Of a DNA stretch of 64,000 nucleotides, positions 53,275 to 61,768 are shown piece by piece (positions within the stretch are counted from its first letter, which is position 1; each line of letters begins with the position of its first letter). Origin of the DNA: Candidatus Endolissoclinum faulkneri L5 (GTDB lineage: Bacteria > Pseudomonadota > Alphaproteobacteria > Thalassobaculales > Thalassobaculaceae); NCBI RefSeq assembly GCF_000510265.1, contig NZ_CP006745.1, positions 181,444 to 245,443 of the forward strand, read 5' to 3'. Under the pieces are notes generated by a model. That model did no database searches, was not told the DNA's origin, and saw only the letters and a program-made list of their open reading frames with translations. A program made the position numbers and the translations under genes.

Positions 53275-54468
53275 CTAGTCTATAATTTGAGAAACCAAAC
53301 CAGCACCAACGGTGCGTCCACCTTCACGAACAGCAAAACGTAGACCATCATCCATGGCAATCGGCGCAATTAATTCAACAGACATCGTAACATTGTCGCC
53401 TGGCATAACCATGTCAGTGCCCTCCGGCAAAGTAACTGTCCCAGTAACATCTGTTGTGCGAAAATAAAACTGCGGGCGATAGTTAGTAAAAAAAGGTGTG
53501 TGACGGCCGCCTTCTTCTTTAGTCAAAATGTAAGATTCGGCTTTGAATTTTGTGTGCGGTGTGATCGTAGCAGGTTTTGCAAGAACTTGGCCTCTTTCAA
53601 CATCCTCACGTTTAGTGCCACGCAACAAAACTCCTACATTGTCGCCTGCTTCACCTTGATCAAGTAGCTTGCGAAACATCTCCACTCCGGTACAGATAGT
53701 CTTGGCAGTTGTTTTAATACCTACAATTTCAATTTCATCGCCAATTCTCACAACACCACGTTCTACACGTCCAGTCACTACAGTACCTCGACCGGAGATT
53801 GAAAAGACATCCTCAATCGGCATTAAGAATGGCTGATCCTTTGGCCTCTCGGGCGTTGGAATATAATCATCTACTGTACGCATTAGTTCAAGTATAGCGT
53901 TCTTTCCAACTTTATCGTTATCGCCATCTTCCAAAGCTGCAAGGGCAGAACCTCTTGTGATTGGAATTTCTTCACCAGGAAATTCATAAGAAGATAACAG
54001 CTCACGAATTTCTAATTCAACTAACTCGAGAAGTTCATCATCGTCTACTTGATCTACTTTATTCATTAGCACGACCAAAGCCGGAACGCCAACTTGGCGT
54101 GCCAACAGGATATGTTCTCTAGTCTGAGGCATTGGGCCATCTGCTGCCGATACCACTAAAATAGCACCGTCCATTTGTGCTGCACCTGTAATCATGTTTT
54201 TTACGTAATCAGCATGGCCAGGACAGTCCACATGTGCATAATGGCGTTTGGCAGTTTCATATTCTACGTGAGCTGTTGAGATAGTAATGCCGCGCGCCTT
54301 TTCTTCTGGAGCTTTATCGATAGCGTCGTACGCCATAAACTTTGCACCACCAATTTCAGCAAGTGTCTTTGTAATCGCTGCTGTCAAAGTAGTTTTACCA
54401 TGGTCGACGTGACCAATAGTTCCGATATTACAGTGCGGTTTTTTCCGCTCAAATTTCTCCTTGGCCAT
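53275..54468 (-). CDS. tuf: Elongation factor Tu
   Basis: EF-Tu brings aminoacyl-tRNA to the ribosome. GHVDHGKTT at 19-27 is the P-loop. [20 protein letters not shown] (G3), NKVDQVDD (G4) and [10 protein letters not shown] (G5) follow. The C-terminal domain ends [15 protein letters not shown]. Length 397 residues. This is the only tuf in the window, beside tRNA-Trp and tRNA-Tyr; the usual second copy after fusA is absent. Confidence 0.98.
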   Translation of the reverse strand: MAKEKFERKKPHCNIGTIGHVDHGKTTLTAAITKTLAEIGGAKFMAYDAIDKAPEEKARGITISTAHVEYETAKRHYAHVDCPGHADYVKNMITGAAQMDGAILVVSAADGPMPQTREHILLARQVGVPALVVLMNKVDQVDDDELLELVELEIRELLSSYEFPGEEIPITRGSALAALEDGDNDKVGKNAILELMRTVDDYIPTPERPKDQPFLMPIEDVFSISGRGTVVTGRVERGVVRIGDEIEIVGIKTTAKTICTGVEMFRKLLDQGEAGDNVGVLLRGTKREDVERGQVLAKPATITPHTKFKAESYILTKEEGGRHTPFFTNYRPQFYFRTTDVTGTVTLPEGTDMVMPGDNVTMSVELIAPIAMDDGLRFAVREGGRTVGAGLVSQIID

Positions 54469-54590
54469 CTAGTCATTCCCATCGGCTGTATTATTAAGGC
54501 ACCATATTAAGGAGATGCCAAAAAAAACAAATCCATAAATAATAATATGGAGTTGCTAGTTGATATAGTTTGTAGGTGGCTACAAATGTG

Positions 54591-54676
54591 TGGTAGTGGG
54601 GGTAGGATTCGAACCTACGGACGCACACGCGGGCAGATTTACAGTCTGCTGCCATTAACCACTCGGCCACCCCACC
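54591..54676 (-). tRNA. tRNA-Tyr (GTA)
   Basis: Class II tRNA with acceptor GGTGGGG/CCCCACT (one G-U pair), anticodon stem GCAGA/TCTGC with loop CTGTAAA (anticodon GTA), a long variable arm, and T-arm GTAGG/CCTAC with TTCGAAT. The discriminator A is followed by an encoded CCA (included). It lies 122 bases before tuf on the same strand. Confidence 0.94.
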
Positions 54677-54795
54677 TCAAAAACCTACCGTAAACGTTGC
54701 CTTTATCGGCAAGCCCTCATGATATTTAATGAAATTCTCCTATACAGTTAATGGTAAAGATATACAGTTATGAAAGATTTTTAGCGGTAGGCTAC

Positions 54796-54825
54796 AGGAT
54801 ATGTTAGTTTTTAAGTATTTGTCAA
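54796..54825 (-). promoter_or_regulatory. Candidate promoter for tRNA-Tyr and tuf
   Basis: On the minus strand a perfect TTGACA (54825-54820) and TATCCT (54801-54796) are 18 bases apart. Transcription would start about 110 bases before tRNA-Tyr and could continue into tuf. Confidence 0.55.
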
Positions 54826-54901
54826 CGAAGAATACGATAAAAATGCTTCTAAGCTTCACAGCTAAATTTCTTTGATATAAAGAATTAACTCTGTTTCTGG
54901 T

Positions 54902-55795
54902 GTGATTATGATAAAAAAAAAGTATCCTGGTTGCTCTTCACACGCTATAAGAGAGGATGTGGACAATTTAAAGAAAAGATCAGAGAAATTTTTAAAAATC
55001 TCTCGAAATGTTAAACATAAGAAGAACGATAATTCTTACTGGTTGTTTGGGTTCCATGCTGTGATGTCTGCTCTAGCCAATCCTTTACGTCGAGTACGCG
55101 CACTAGTATGCTCCCCCGAAATTGCTGAGAAAGTATTGATGTTATTATCTAACTTACCAGATGCAAGATATAGGACTTTGCCTAAGCCTAGGTTGAGTAG
55201 TGTTAAAGAGATTTCTGCTATGGTGGGCCAAAACGCGGTACATCAGGGGCTAGTAGCTTGGGTTGATTCGCTACGTAGTGTTACTCTTGATGAAGTCCTA
55301 ACTGTTTCGAGCAAACAAAGACTTCTAATGGTGCTTGATCAAGTTAGCGATCCGCAAAATCTAGGAGCAGTGTTACGCTCTTCAGCTGCATTCGGTGCTG
55401 ACGCTGTAATTGTTCAGAATCGCTACACGGCTAAAGCAAACGCCTTGGTAGCCAAGATCGCATCTGGTGCACTCGATGTTATTCCACTTGTGCGAGTCAG
55501 TAACTTAGTCTATGCTATGCATAAAATTAAAGAAGCTGGCTTTTGCTGTGTGGGTTTCGAAGAAAAAGGCTCGGTAAAGTTAGAAGATCTGCATTTGTCT
55601 GGAAAAGTTGCCTTAATTTTAGGTTCAGAAGAAGCTGGTCTTCGTCGATTGACTCGGGAAACTTGCAATCAATTGGCTTACCTTTCAACTAAGTCACCGA
55701 TTCGATCACTTAATGTTTCAGCTGCCGCGGCGATCGTTTTGCATCACTTTGCCGTTTCTTTGCGAACAGCTGGTAAAATTCCGCCTAAGCTTTAG
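54902..55795 (+). CDS. rlmB: RlmB-like 23S rRNA 2'-O-ribose methyltransferase (SPOUT/TrmH family)
   Basis: TrmH-family methyltransferases use SAM with a knotted SPOUT fold; RlmB modifies G2251 of 23S rRNA in E. coli. The N-terminal substrate domain begins WLFGFHAVMSAL at 47. Motif 1 is LDQVSDPQNLGAVLRSSAAF (about 145-164), motif 2 is LILGSEEAGLRRL and motif 3 is SLNVSAAAAIVL. The first 40 residues are lysine-rich, and the start is uncertain between GTG 54902 and ATG 54908. A run of nine A near the start could allow slippage but the frame is open. It diverges from the tRNA-Tyr/tuf unit. Confidence 0.9.
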   Translation: MIMIKKKYPGCSSHAIREDVDNLKKRSEKFLKISRNVKHKKNDNSYWLFGFHAVMSALANPLRRVRALVCSPEIAEKVLMLLSNLPDARYRTLPKPRLSSVKEISAMVGQNAVHQGLVAWVDSLRSVTLDEVLTVSSKQRLLMVLDQVSDPQNLGAVLRSSAAFGADAVIVQNRYTAKANALVAKIASGALDVIPLVRVSNLVYAMHKIKEAGFCCVGFEEKGSVKLEDLHLSGKVALILGSEEAGLRRLTRETCNQLAYLSTKSPIRSLNVSAAAAIVLHHFAVSLRTAGKIPPKL

Positions 55796-55796
55796 A

Positions 55797-55824
55797 TTTC
55801 TAAATTAGAATTTCTATTTAGAAA
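55797..55824 (+). terminator. Stem-loop just after the rlmB stop
   Basis: TTTCTAAAT and ATTTAGAAA form a perfect 9-bp stem one base after the stop codon. The 10-base loop can partly pair with itself. No U-tract follows (AATATTGAGG), so the terminator is non-canonical. Confidence 0.55.
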
Positions 55825-56177
55825 AATATTGAGGAATAAATTAGAAAAATTTAAGGATTAAAATTTTAATTTATTAAATATTTTTTAGGTATTATTTTAA
55901 TATGCTAAAGAGCCCATGTGATACAGCAAGTTTTTTTACTTTATCCGAGTCAAGATATTTCTAGCGTTAGTGTATACTAAAACCTAATTAGTGTATACTA
56001 AATTTAGGATATTTTTATTATTAAGTGTGCGTCAAAGGATAGCAGACCATCATCTTGCACTGAGTAGTTCGATGATCATGCTAATCTCAAAGTAAACTTA
56101 CCTCAAAAAAATTGCTGTGAATATTGTCTTCTAGTGCTAGCATTAAGTTATAGTGTATGCACAAATAAATCAAGTGA
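55825..56177. other. Gap between convergent rlmB and lnt
   Basis: No gene is supported. A short tandem repeat of the 15-mer TTAGTGTATACTAAA occurs at 55967-55981 and 55988-56002. A slightly GC-richer segment near 56030-56090 is not a recognisable tRNA. Confidence 0.5.
55967..56002. repeat. 15-base direct repeat, 21-base period
   Basis: TTAGTGTATACTAAA is repeated exactly at 55967-55981 and 55988-56002 with six bases between copies. Non-coding. Confidence 0.75.
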
Positions 56178-57767
56178 TTAATGTTCTTCGGCTGGCTGAA
56201 ATCGCCAGCAATTTCCAACTAATAATAGTGACAAAACCATAATGAAGAATGGTATGTCACCAGTTATGCTAAACATCGGTTTTGCTAAAGCCGTAGGTAG
56301 AGGCGTATCAATACTAGCAGTTATACCCATTGATATGCTCGTTACAATTCGACCAGCAGCATCAATTACTGCTGAAATGCCGGTATTAGCTACACGAATC
56401 ATTGGAAGTCTTTGTTCGATAGCTCTGAGACGAGATATTGCTAAGTGTTGATACGGCCCACTCCAACGGCCAAACCAAGCATCATTGGTGACGTTTAACA
56501 GCCAGGATGGCCTGCGCTTCGGATCCACTGTCTTACCAGGAAAGATTGCTTCGTAGCAAACCAGTAAAGAAACTGGTGGTGCGCCTTGCAAATTCATAGT
56601 TAGTGGGCCGATTCCCGGTGTAAAGTCCAACTTACTTCGTACCATTCTACTTATCGCGAGTTTACCGCTCAAAGGTGTATATTCACCAAAGGGCACCAGG
56701 TGGGTTTTATCGAAAGTCCAAACAACGTTTGCTTGGGAATCCAGCGCAAAAATACGATTATATAGCCTATATTTATTATCCGTTTGGGCTATATAAGGTG
56801 CGCCGAAAATTAGGTTACCTTTATGCGGTACGCTTAGGAATAACTCTCTCATCAGATTTGATTTATCATTCATTAAATAAGTAACTGCTGTTTCTGGCCA
56901 AACGACTACTGTAGGCATGTAATTACAAACTAAACCTGGAGCGCGAATACTGTCTTTTCGCCTTTGTTTACTCATGCTTAGATAGCGCTTTATGTGTTTT
57001 GATTTCAAAAGTGGGTTCCATTTATCGCGCTGAGGCACGTTTCCCTGAACGATTTTAACTACGACGCCAGGTACTACCCCCTTTGGATCGGTTAATTTAG
57101 GAATTGTCGCTAGTCGTAATGCACCCCAGCCTATTATTAGTATCAACAACAAGCAACTCGCGGCTGTTATAAGTATTCTTTGTTGAATTGATGTTTTTCG
57201 ATCAATCCAAATTACAGGCAACATGGTAACTAATAGGACGAGCAAACTGAGTCCGTAGCTTCCGATCACGGATGCAGATTGCAATAGTGGTAACCATCCA
57301 TCAACCGTAGCTGAAGGTAAGTTCCACGGAAAGCCGCTTAAAGCATGACCGCGGACCCATTCAGCACTTGCGTATGTGGCAGACAAGCCAATCCACAGTT
57401 GCCAACCGCACTTAAACAGGTGCTTCGCTAAACCACCTGCTACGGCAGCGTATACAGCTAATATAGCCGGTAGTCCTATATTGGCGAACGGTATTAACCA
57501 AGCATCTTCTTTAGGATTAACGAGCATTGCGTTAGCAATCCAATGCAGACCAGAGATATGGTAGCCGAATGCCCACAACCAAGCTCTCCAAGCAGCTAAA
57601 CGCACGCTAGTAGAGTTAGCGACTAAAACTAGAATAGCAGCGTGCCCAAATGATAAGGGCAATAAGTGTAGAGGAGCTAATGATAAGGATGTAGCTGCTC
57701 CAGAAAACAAAGCGATAATTGCAACAATCCAACGATATTCTTTATGGGCATTTTTACTATGCTGCAT
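56178..57767 (-). CDS. lnt: Lnt, apolipoprotein N-acyltransferase
   Basis: Lnt adds the third acyl chain to lipoproteins in the inner membrane, the last maturation step before Lol sorting. About six hydrophobic helices occupy residues 15-215. They are followed by the nitrilase domain with the catalytic triad: E292 in WPETAVTY, K354 in FDKTHLVPFGEY and C404 in LLVCYEA. The length (529 residues) is normal. In many alphaproteobacteria lnt follows phoH-ybeY-corC, but none of these is next to it here. With lgt at 6.4 kb two of the three pathway enzymes are in the window; lspA is not. Confidence 0.95.
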   Translation of the reverse strand: MQHSKNAHKEYRWIVAIIALFSGAATSLSLAPLHLLPLSFGHAAILVLVANSTSVRLAAWRAWLWAFGYHISGLHWIANAMLVNPKEDAWLIPFANIGLPAILAVYAAVAGGLAKHLFKCGWQLWIGLSATYASAEWVRGHALSGFPWNLPSATVDGWLPLLQSASVIGSYGLSLLVLLVTMLPVIWIDRKTSIQQRILITAASCLLLILIIGWGALRLATIPKLTDPKGVVPGVVVKIVQGNVPQRDKWNPLLKSKHIKRYLSMSKQRRKDSIRAPGLVCNYMPTVVVWPETAVTYLMNDKSNLMRELFLSVPHKGNLIFGAPYIAQTDNKYRLYNRIFALDSQANVVWTFDKTHLVPFGEYTPLSGKLAISRMVRSKLDFTPGIGPLTMNLQGAPPVSLLVCYEAIFPGKTVDPKRRPSWLLNVTNDAWFGRWSGPYQHLAISRLRAIEQRLPMIRVANTGISAVIDAAGRIVTSISMGITASIDTPLPTALAKPMFSITGDIPFFIMVLSLLLVGNCWRFQPAEEH

Positions 57768-57820
57768 AATTTGCTGCGTTTATTCCTCATTATGTGACCG
57801 TTCGTCTTGAGATGTTTTAT

Positions 57821-57872
57821 TATAAAAAAGATTATTAATCTGATGATATAAAAAAGATTATTAATCTGATGA
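57821..57872. repeat. Tandem direct repeat, 26 bp x 2, identical
   Basis: Two identical 26-base copies at 57821-57846 and 57847-57872, each starting TATAAAAAAGATT and ending AATCTGATGA. It lies about 55 bases upstream of the lnt start. Confidence 0.9.
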
Positions 57873-58000
57873 TCAATTTTTTAAAAAGCATGATTATTTA
57901 GTGGCAGAAAAATTTTTCTAATCGTAATTGATCTGCTCTAAATAAGGAATAACTACGATATCGTAATTTTTTCGCATAAATGTGAATTTCTCGCCGAAGT

Positions 58001-58037
58001 GTAAAATTCCCTAAGCAAAAGCCTTAGGGGATTTTAC
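58001..58037. terminator. 15-bp stem-loop, bidirectional terminator shape
   Basis: The arms at 58001-58015 and 58023-58037 (GTAAAATTCCCTAAG against CTTAGGGGATTTTAC) pair with one wobble around CAAAAGC. The GC-rich core followed by ATTTTA on one strand and AATTTTA on the other is terminator-like. It is 230 bases upstream of lnt, where a terminator is unexpected. Confidence 0.55.
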
Positions 58038-58206
58038 ATAAAGATTTTTAAGACATAAAAATTTTTAAGATTTTATTAAAAATTTAAATTTATAAATCTC
58101 TATGCAAATTTCATTAAACTCTTGCAAATCTCATATAAAAATACTTAGACTCTTTTTGACTTAATATTGTAACCCAAAGCTATAATGGGTTATTGAACAT
58201 AGTATT

Positions 58207-58238
58207 TGATAATACTTGCATCTGATAATACTTGCATC
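58207..58238. repeat. Tandem direct repeat, 16 bp x 2
   Basis: TGATAATACTTGCATC occurs exactly twice in tandem. Non-coding. Confidence 0.85.
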
Positions 58239-58265
58239 TTTAAGATGAACTCTCTACCTTAGTTC

Positions 58266-58291
58266 TTGTTCAATAATGTTGTTCAATAATT
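58266..58291. repeat. Tandem direct repeat, 13 bp x 2
   Basis: TTGTTCAATAATG is followed by TTGTTCAATAATT, differing in the last base. Non-coding. Confidence 0.75.
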
Positions 58292-58513
58292 AAATAGTTG
58301 TATCACTGATGAAAAATATATTTTTTAACTTTTGGGCGAGTAATTTAGATACTGTTTTTTTTGTTTAAATGCTAGCTATATAGTAAATTAATGCTCAGAT
58401 TAGGAGCTTTGTGATTTTTCATTATTTTATTTAATTTTTCCTAAACTTCAATTAATTAACTTTTTAGAAACCTCACATGCCTAATGTGTTACTGAAAATA
58501 GAAAGAAATATCC

Positions 58514-59083
58514 ATGTTTATCCAGACAGAAGCAACCCCTAATCCGGCTACTTTAAAGTTTTTACCAGGGCGGACTGTTATGCCGCATGGAACCGCTGAA
58601 TTTAGGTCAATAGAAGAAGCTATTGGTAGTTCCCCACTTGCTGCCGCGATTTTAGGAGTTGATGGGGTAACTACAGTTTTTCTTGCTAGAGATTTCATTA
58701 GTATTAGCAAGAGGGAAGATAAAAATTGGTATGTTATAAAGCCAGCTTTGCTTGGTGTAATTATGGAGCATTTTGTTGCCGAAAAAGCAATAATTTCTGA
58801 AGACATTGATCAATCGGTCACTAGTCATATTAAACCTGAAGATCAAAAAGTTGTTTCTCATATTAAGGAACTGCTTGAGACTCGTGTAAGGCCGGCTGTA
58901 TCGATGGATGGTGGAGATATAATTTTTCATAGATATGAGAATGGCGTGGTTACCCTCACAATGCATGGAGCCTGTTCTGGTTGCCCGAGCTCGACTGCGA
59001 CTTTGAAAATGGGTATAGAAAACATGTTACGCCACTACATTCCGGAAGTTCAAGAAGTACGAGCTACCAATGAGCTCTATTGA
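58514..59083 (+). CDS. nfuA: NfuA/Nfu1-type iron-sulfur cluster carrier
   Basis: This protein delivers Fe-S clusters to target enzymes. The N-terminal Nfu domain opens MFIQTEATPNPATLKFLPGR and has SPLAAAILGVDGVTTVFLA. The C-terminal NifU-like domain has VRPAVSMDGGDIIFHRYENG and the C154-x2-C157 cluster ligand motif (CSGCPSS). The length (189 residues) matches mitochondrial-type Nfu1. It is followed by tsaB after 453 bases; the two are commonly close in alphaproteobacteria. Confidence 0.95.
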   Translation: MFIQTEATPNPATLKFLPGRTVMPHGTAEFRSIEEAIGSSPLAAAILGVDGVTTVFLARDFISISKREDKNWYVIKPALLGVIMEHFVAEKAIISEDIDQSVTSHIKPEDQKVVSHIKELLETRVRPAVSMDGGDIIFHRYENGVVTLTMHGACSGCPSSTATLKMGIENMLRHYIPEVQEVRATNELY

Positions 59084-59536
59084 TGACTATTAATTTGATC
59101 TAAGAATATTGAATACGGACTAGAATATATTATTGCTATATTGGTGCAATGAATATAGTAGATTATTGCTATATTGGTGCAATGAATATAGTAGATTATT
59201 GCTATATTGGTGCAATGAATGTAGTAGAAAAAGAAATCGTTTTTTATTGTAGTTGTATGTCGGATAATTAATCACAAACTATTGTATAGTTTTAGCTGTC
59301 TTTAAGATATCATATAATGTAGAGCAGATGCTGTGTATCATATAATTCTTCACTTGAGTTATATTATTAGGTTGTAATGAGTGCTATGTCATTAGTAGTT
59401 TGTATGGTTTACCGTTGATACATTAGCTTCATACTTACAATGTGCTTTTATAAAACTAGCGATTTGCGCAATAATTTTACATTCTGGATCTTTTCTTAAT
59501 TAAGACTGCTGGTGATATGGATAACGGAAGCGTTAC
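59084..59536. other. Gap with a 33-bp triple tandem repeat
   Basis: No gene is supported between nfuA and tsaB. The main feature is the tandem repeat at 59129-59227, just after the nfuA stop. Confidence 0.6.
59129..59227. repeat. Tandem direct repeat, 33 bp x 3
   Basis: Three adjacent 33-base copies (59129-59161, 59162-59194, 59195-59227). The first two are identical and the third differs by one base. Each contains GCTATATTGGTGCAATGAAT. There are no unique spacers, so it is not a CRISPR array. It lies 45 bases after nfuA. Confidence 0.93.
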
Positions 59537-60190
59537 ATGAGCCTTGTTCTTGCCATTTCATGCTATACTAGTTCTTGTTCTGTAGCTGTGGCCAACTCCG
59601 GTAAAACGATAGCTTTTAAGACATTACATATAAGCCAGGGCCATGCCGAAGTGGTAATACCTATGATTGAGCTAGTTATGGCTGATGCCGGTTGTAAAGT
59701 TAGTGACATTGAAGCAGTTGCTGCTATGGTTGGACCTGGAAGTTTTACCGGCATCAGAATCGGTTTAGCGGCTGCTAAGGGAATTGCCTTGGCAATGGGT
59801 ATGCCTACTGTGCCGGTAGACTCGATAACAGCTTTAGCCTATACCGCCGGCAACAGCGATATTCCCTTGTTGGTAGCTTTAGATAACAAGAATGGTAATT
59901 TAATATGCCAATGGTTTACAGACAACGGTAGCTCTATAAATGATTTGTGTTTATGCACCGCTACTGAGGCAGTATGTTTATCGCCAACTGTTTCTTTCAG
60001 AGTAGCGGGAAACGTTAGCGAAAAGGTTGTTTTAGCGGCTACCGAGGCCAAAAAAACTGCATATGTAGTTCAAAGATGCGATGTGCCTGATATTCGTTCG
60101 ATAGCTATCTTAGCTAACGATCGACTAGCAATCGGAGCGTATGGTCCTTTACTTCCTATTTACTTGCGAAATCCTATATCCTTTAATTAA
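59537..60190 (+). CDS. tsaB: TsaB, tRNA threonylcarbamoyladenosine synthesis protein
   Basis: TsaB pairs with TsaD (and TsaE) to place the t6A modification at position 37 of ANN-decoding tRNAs. The 217-residue protein has the ASKHA-fold N-terminus LAISCYTSSCSVAVANSGK. HISQGHAEVVIPMIE and the signature GPGSFTGIRIGLAAAKGIAL follow. The C-terminal part is short, as in other bacterial TsaB. rimI usually follows tsaB in proteobacteria but is not present. Expect tsaC, tsaD and tsaE elsewhere. Confidence 0.94.
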   Translation: MSLVLAISCYTSSCSVAVANSGKTIAFKTLHISQGHAEVVIPMIELVMADAGCKVSDIEAVAAMVGPGSFTGIRIGLAAAKGIALAMGMPTVPVDSITALAYTAGNSDIPLLVALDNKNGNLICQWFTDNGSSINDLCLCTATEAVCLSPTVSFRVAGNVSEKVVLAATEAKKTAYVVQRCDVPDIRSIAILANDRLAIGAYGPLLPIYLRNPISFN

Positions 60191-60843
60191 TTGTGTGAAA
60201 TGCTGTGAGTTATAGCGCGTTTTTTGGGGAGTTTTTTACTGTATTTCCTGTGGCCTTTTATAATCTAGGGTTATGCAATTAAGGGTTATTCCATAACCAT
60301 TGCAAATACATCTTTGTAAAACGAAGTAAAAATTTATTAGTCCATTATTATTTAAATTTGAGCAATATGTACAGGATTCGTTTTTTTATCTATCTGTATT
60401 TTCCGTAGAAATATTCGAGTTGATTGCAATGTGTATAAATTATTGAGTTAATAATAGAAACCATTCTTAGATGATTAATACTTGTTGACTCTTTAGTGTA
60501 ATTTATGTCAAGCAAGTAATAATTAATTTTTAAATTGACTGAATAACAATATATTATTTCTAACTTTTGTCTTATGCGGGTGCGTTAAGTTGCAGCCATT
60601 AGTGCATACTAGTATCTTAGTTATATGTATTTGACTGAATTAGATATTAAGATTTACGACTAACAATATATTACATAAGCTAGGATTTTTTGCGTAACTA
60701 GCGGCTAGGAATTTGTACTTGTCATGAAGACATGCAAATATACAATATCGTACAATATCGAGAGTTTATCCACTATCTTAAGTGATGCGAATTTAGGAAA
60801 AGGGTTTTGTACAAAACATCACTGTGGATTCTGATAGCAGCAC
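60191..60843. other. Gap where rimI and fur usually lie
   Basis: No gene is supported. In many alphaproteobacteria tsaB is followed by rimI and fur and then the acyltransferase genes. Here the acyltransferase pair comes directly after this 653-base gap. A bulged hairpin is at 60274-60304. No rimI or fur remnant was recognised by eye. Confidence 0.55.
60274..60304. repeat. Bulged 12-bp stem-loop after tsaB
   Basis: GGTTAT/ATAACC closes on a TCC loop, and an outer TGCAAT/ATTGCA stem flanks it with a four-base bulge on one side. It lies 84 bases after tsaB and may end that transcript. Confidence 0.55.
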
Positions 60844-61680
60844 ATGATTGACACAAAAGAACACTATGAGATTGCTACGCCTAATCCAGATGCTGCCTTT
60901 TCGGCGATCAGCTCAGGCACTCTTGAGGTTCGCTTAGCTCAAAATGTTGAGGAGATCGATGCATCTCAGGCTTTGCGTTATAAAGTCTTTTACGAGGAGC
61001 GGGCTGCAAAGCCGATTGGTGATATGGGTGCTCTGAAGCGTGATTTTGATGCTTTTGATTCGATTGCCGATCACTTGCTAGTTCTGGACTATGATAAGGG
61101 CTCTGGGTGCAAAGCGGTTGTTGGTACTTATAGGTTGCTTAGACGCTCTCTTCTCCCATCGAACCGAGAATTTTATACAGCAGGTGAATACGATATTTCT
61201 AAGATCCTAGCTTATCCTGGGCAAATTATGGAGCTAGGTCGTTCTTGTGTTGATTTGGATCATCGCAACCGACCAACAATGCAGCTTTTGTGGCGTGGCA
61301 TTGCTGCTTATGTATTCAAGCATAATATAACATTGATGTTTGGATGTGCTTCACTTCCTGGTATTAAACCAGATGCTGTTGGTACTGATCTTAGTTATCT
61401 TTATCATTATCATTTAGCTCCAGATTTGTTGCGGGTGCGGGCGCTGGATCATCTTAATCTAAACATGAATCGTGTACCAATTGATCTAATTGATGCTAAG
61501 CGTGCGCTTGCTACGTTACCGCCACTAATTAAAGGCTACTTACGACTTGGCGGTTTTGTGGGAGAAGGTGCAGTAATAGATCGCCAATTTAATACTATTG
61601 ATGTTTGCGTTATTGTTCAGACTAGCTCAGTGACGAATAAATACTACAAACATTATGAACGTGAATCCCGCAGTGTCTAA
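60844..61680 (+). CDS. OlsB-like GNAT acyltransferase (ornithine N-alpha-acyltransferase family)
   Basis: Members of this GNAT-type family move a 3-hydroxyacyl chain from acyl carrier protein to the alpha-amino group of ornithine, giving lyso-ornithine lipid. The 278-residue sequence has LEVRLAQNVEEIDASQALRY then KVFYEERAA. Also present are DHLLVLDY, VGTYRLLRR, the family motif MELGRSCVDLDHRNRPTMQL and FGCASLPGIKPDAV. The DLDHR stretch is typical of the OlsB/hemolysin-like branch. The start is a plain ATG without a strong ribosome binding site. The next gene is a PlsC-type acyltransferase, so the pair is probably olsBA. The specificity is inferred, not proven. Confidence 0.82.
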   Translation: MIDTKEHYEIATPNPDAAFSAISSGTLEVRLAQNVEEIDASQALRYKVFYEERAAKPIGDMGALKRDFDAFDSIADHLLVLDYDKGSGCKAVVGTYRLLRRSLLPSNREFYTAGEYDISKILAYPGQIMELGRSCVDLDHRNRPTMQLLWRGIAAYVFKHNITLMFGCASLPGIKPDAVGTDLSYLYHYHLAPDLLRVRALDHLNLNMNRVPIDLIDAKRALATLPPLIKGYLRLGGFVGEGAVIDRQFNTIDVCVIVQTSSVTNKYYKHYERESRSV

Positions 61681-61768
61681 TTGCGATGATAGAAGCTGAT
61701 CGGATTAACTGTAATATTGCCTAATGCTATTGTTAGGTGAAAAAGCAGTTGTTAATTGAGCTAAGGAT

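Larger units (their letters stand above)
57768..58513. other. Gap between divergent lnt and nfuA, rich in short repeats
   Basis: 746 non-coding bases hold three separate tandem duplications (57821-57872, 58207-58238, 58266-58291) and a strong hairpin at 58001-58037. No gene is supported. Promoters of both flanking genes must lie here but none stands out by eye. Confidence 0.55.

Noticed and set aside
56030-56090. Possible tRNA between rlmB and lnt
   Set aside because: No cloverleaf or T-loop could be paired.
59129-59227. Triple repeat considered as a CRISPR array
   Set aside because: The copies are directly adjacent with no unique spacers and no cas gene is nearby.
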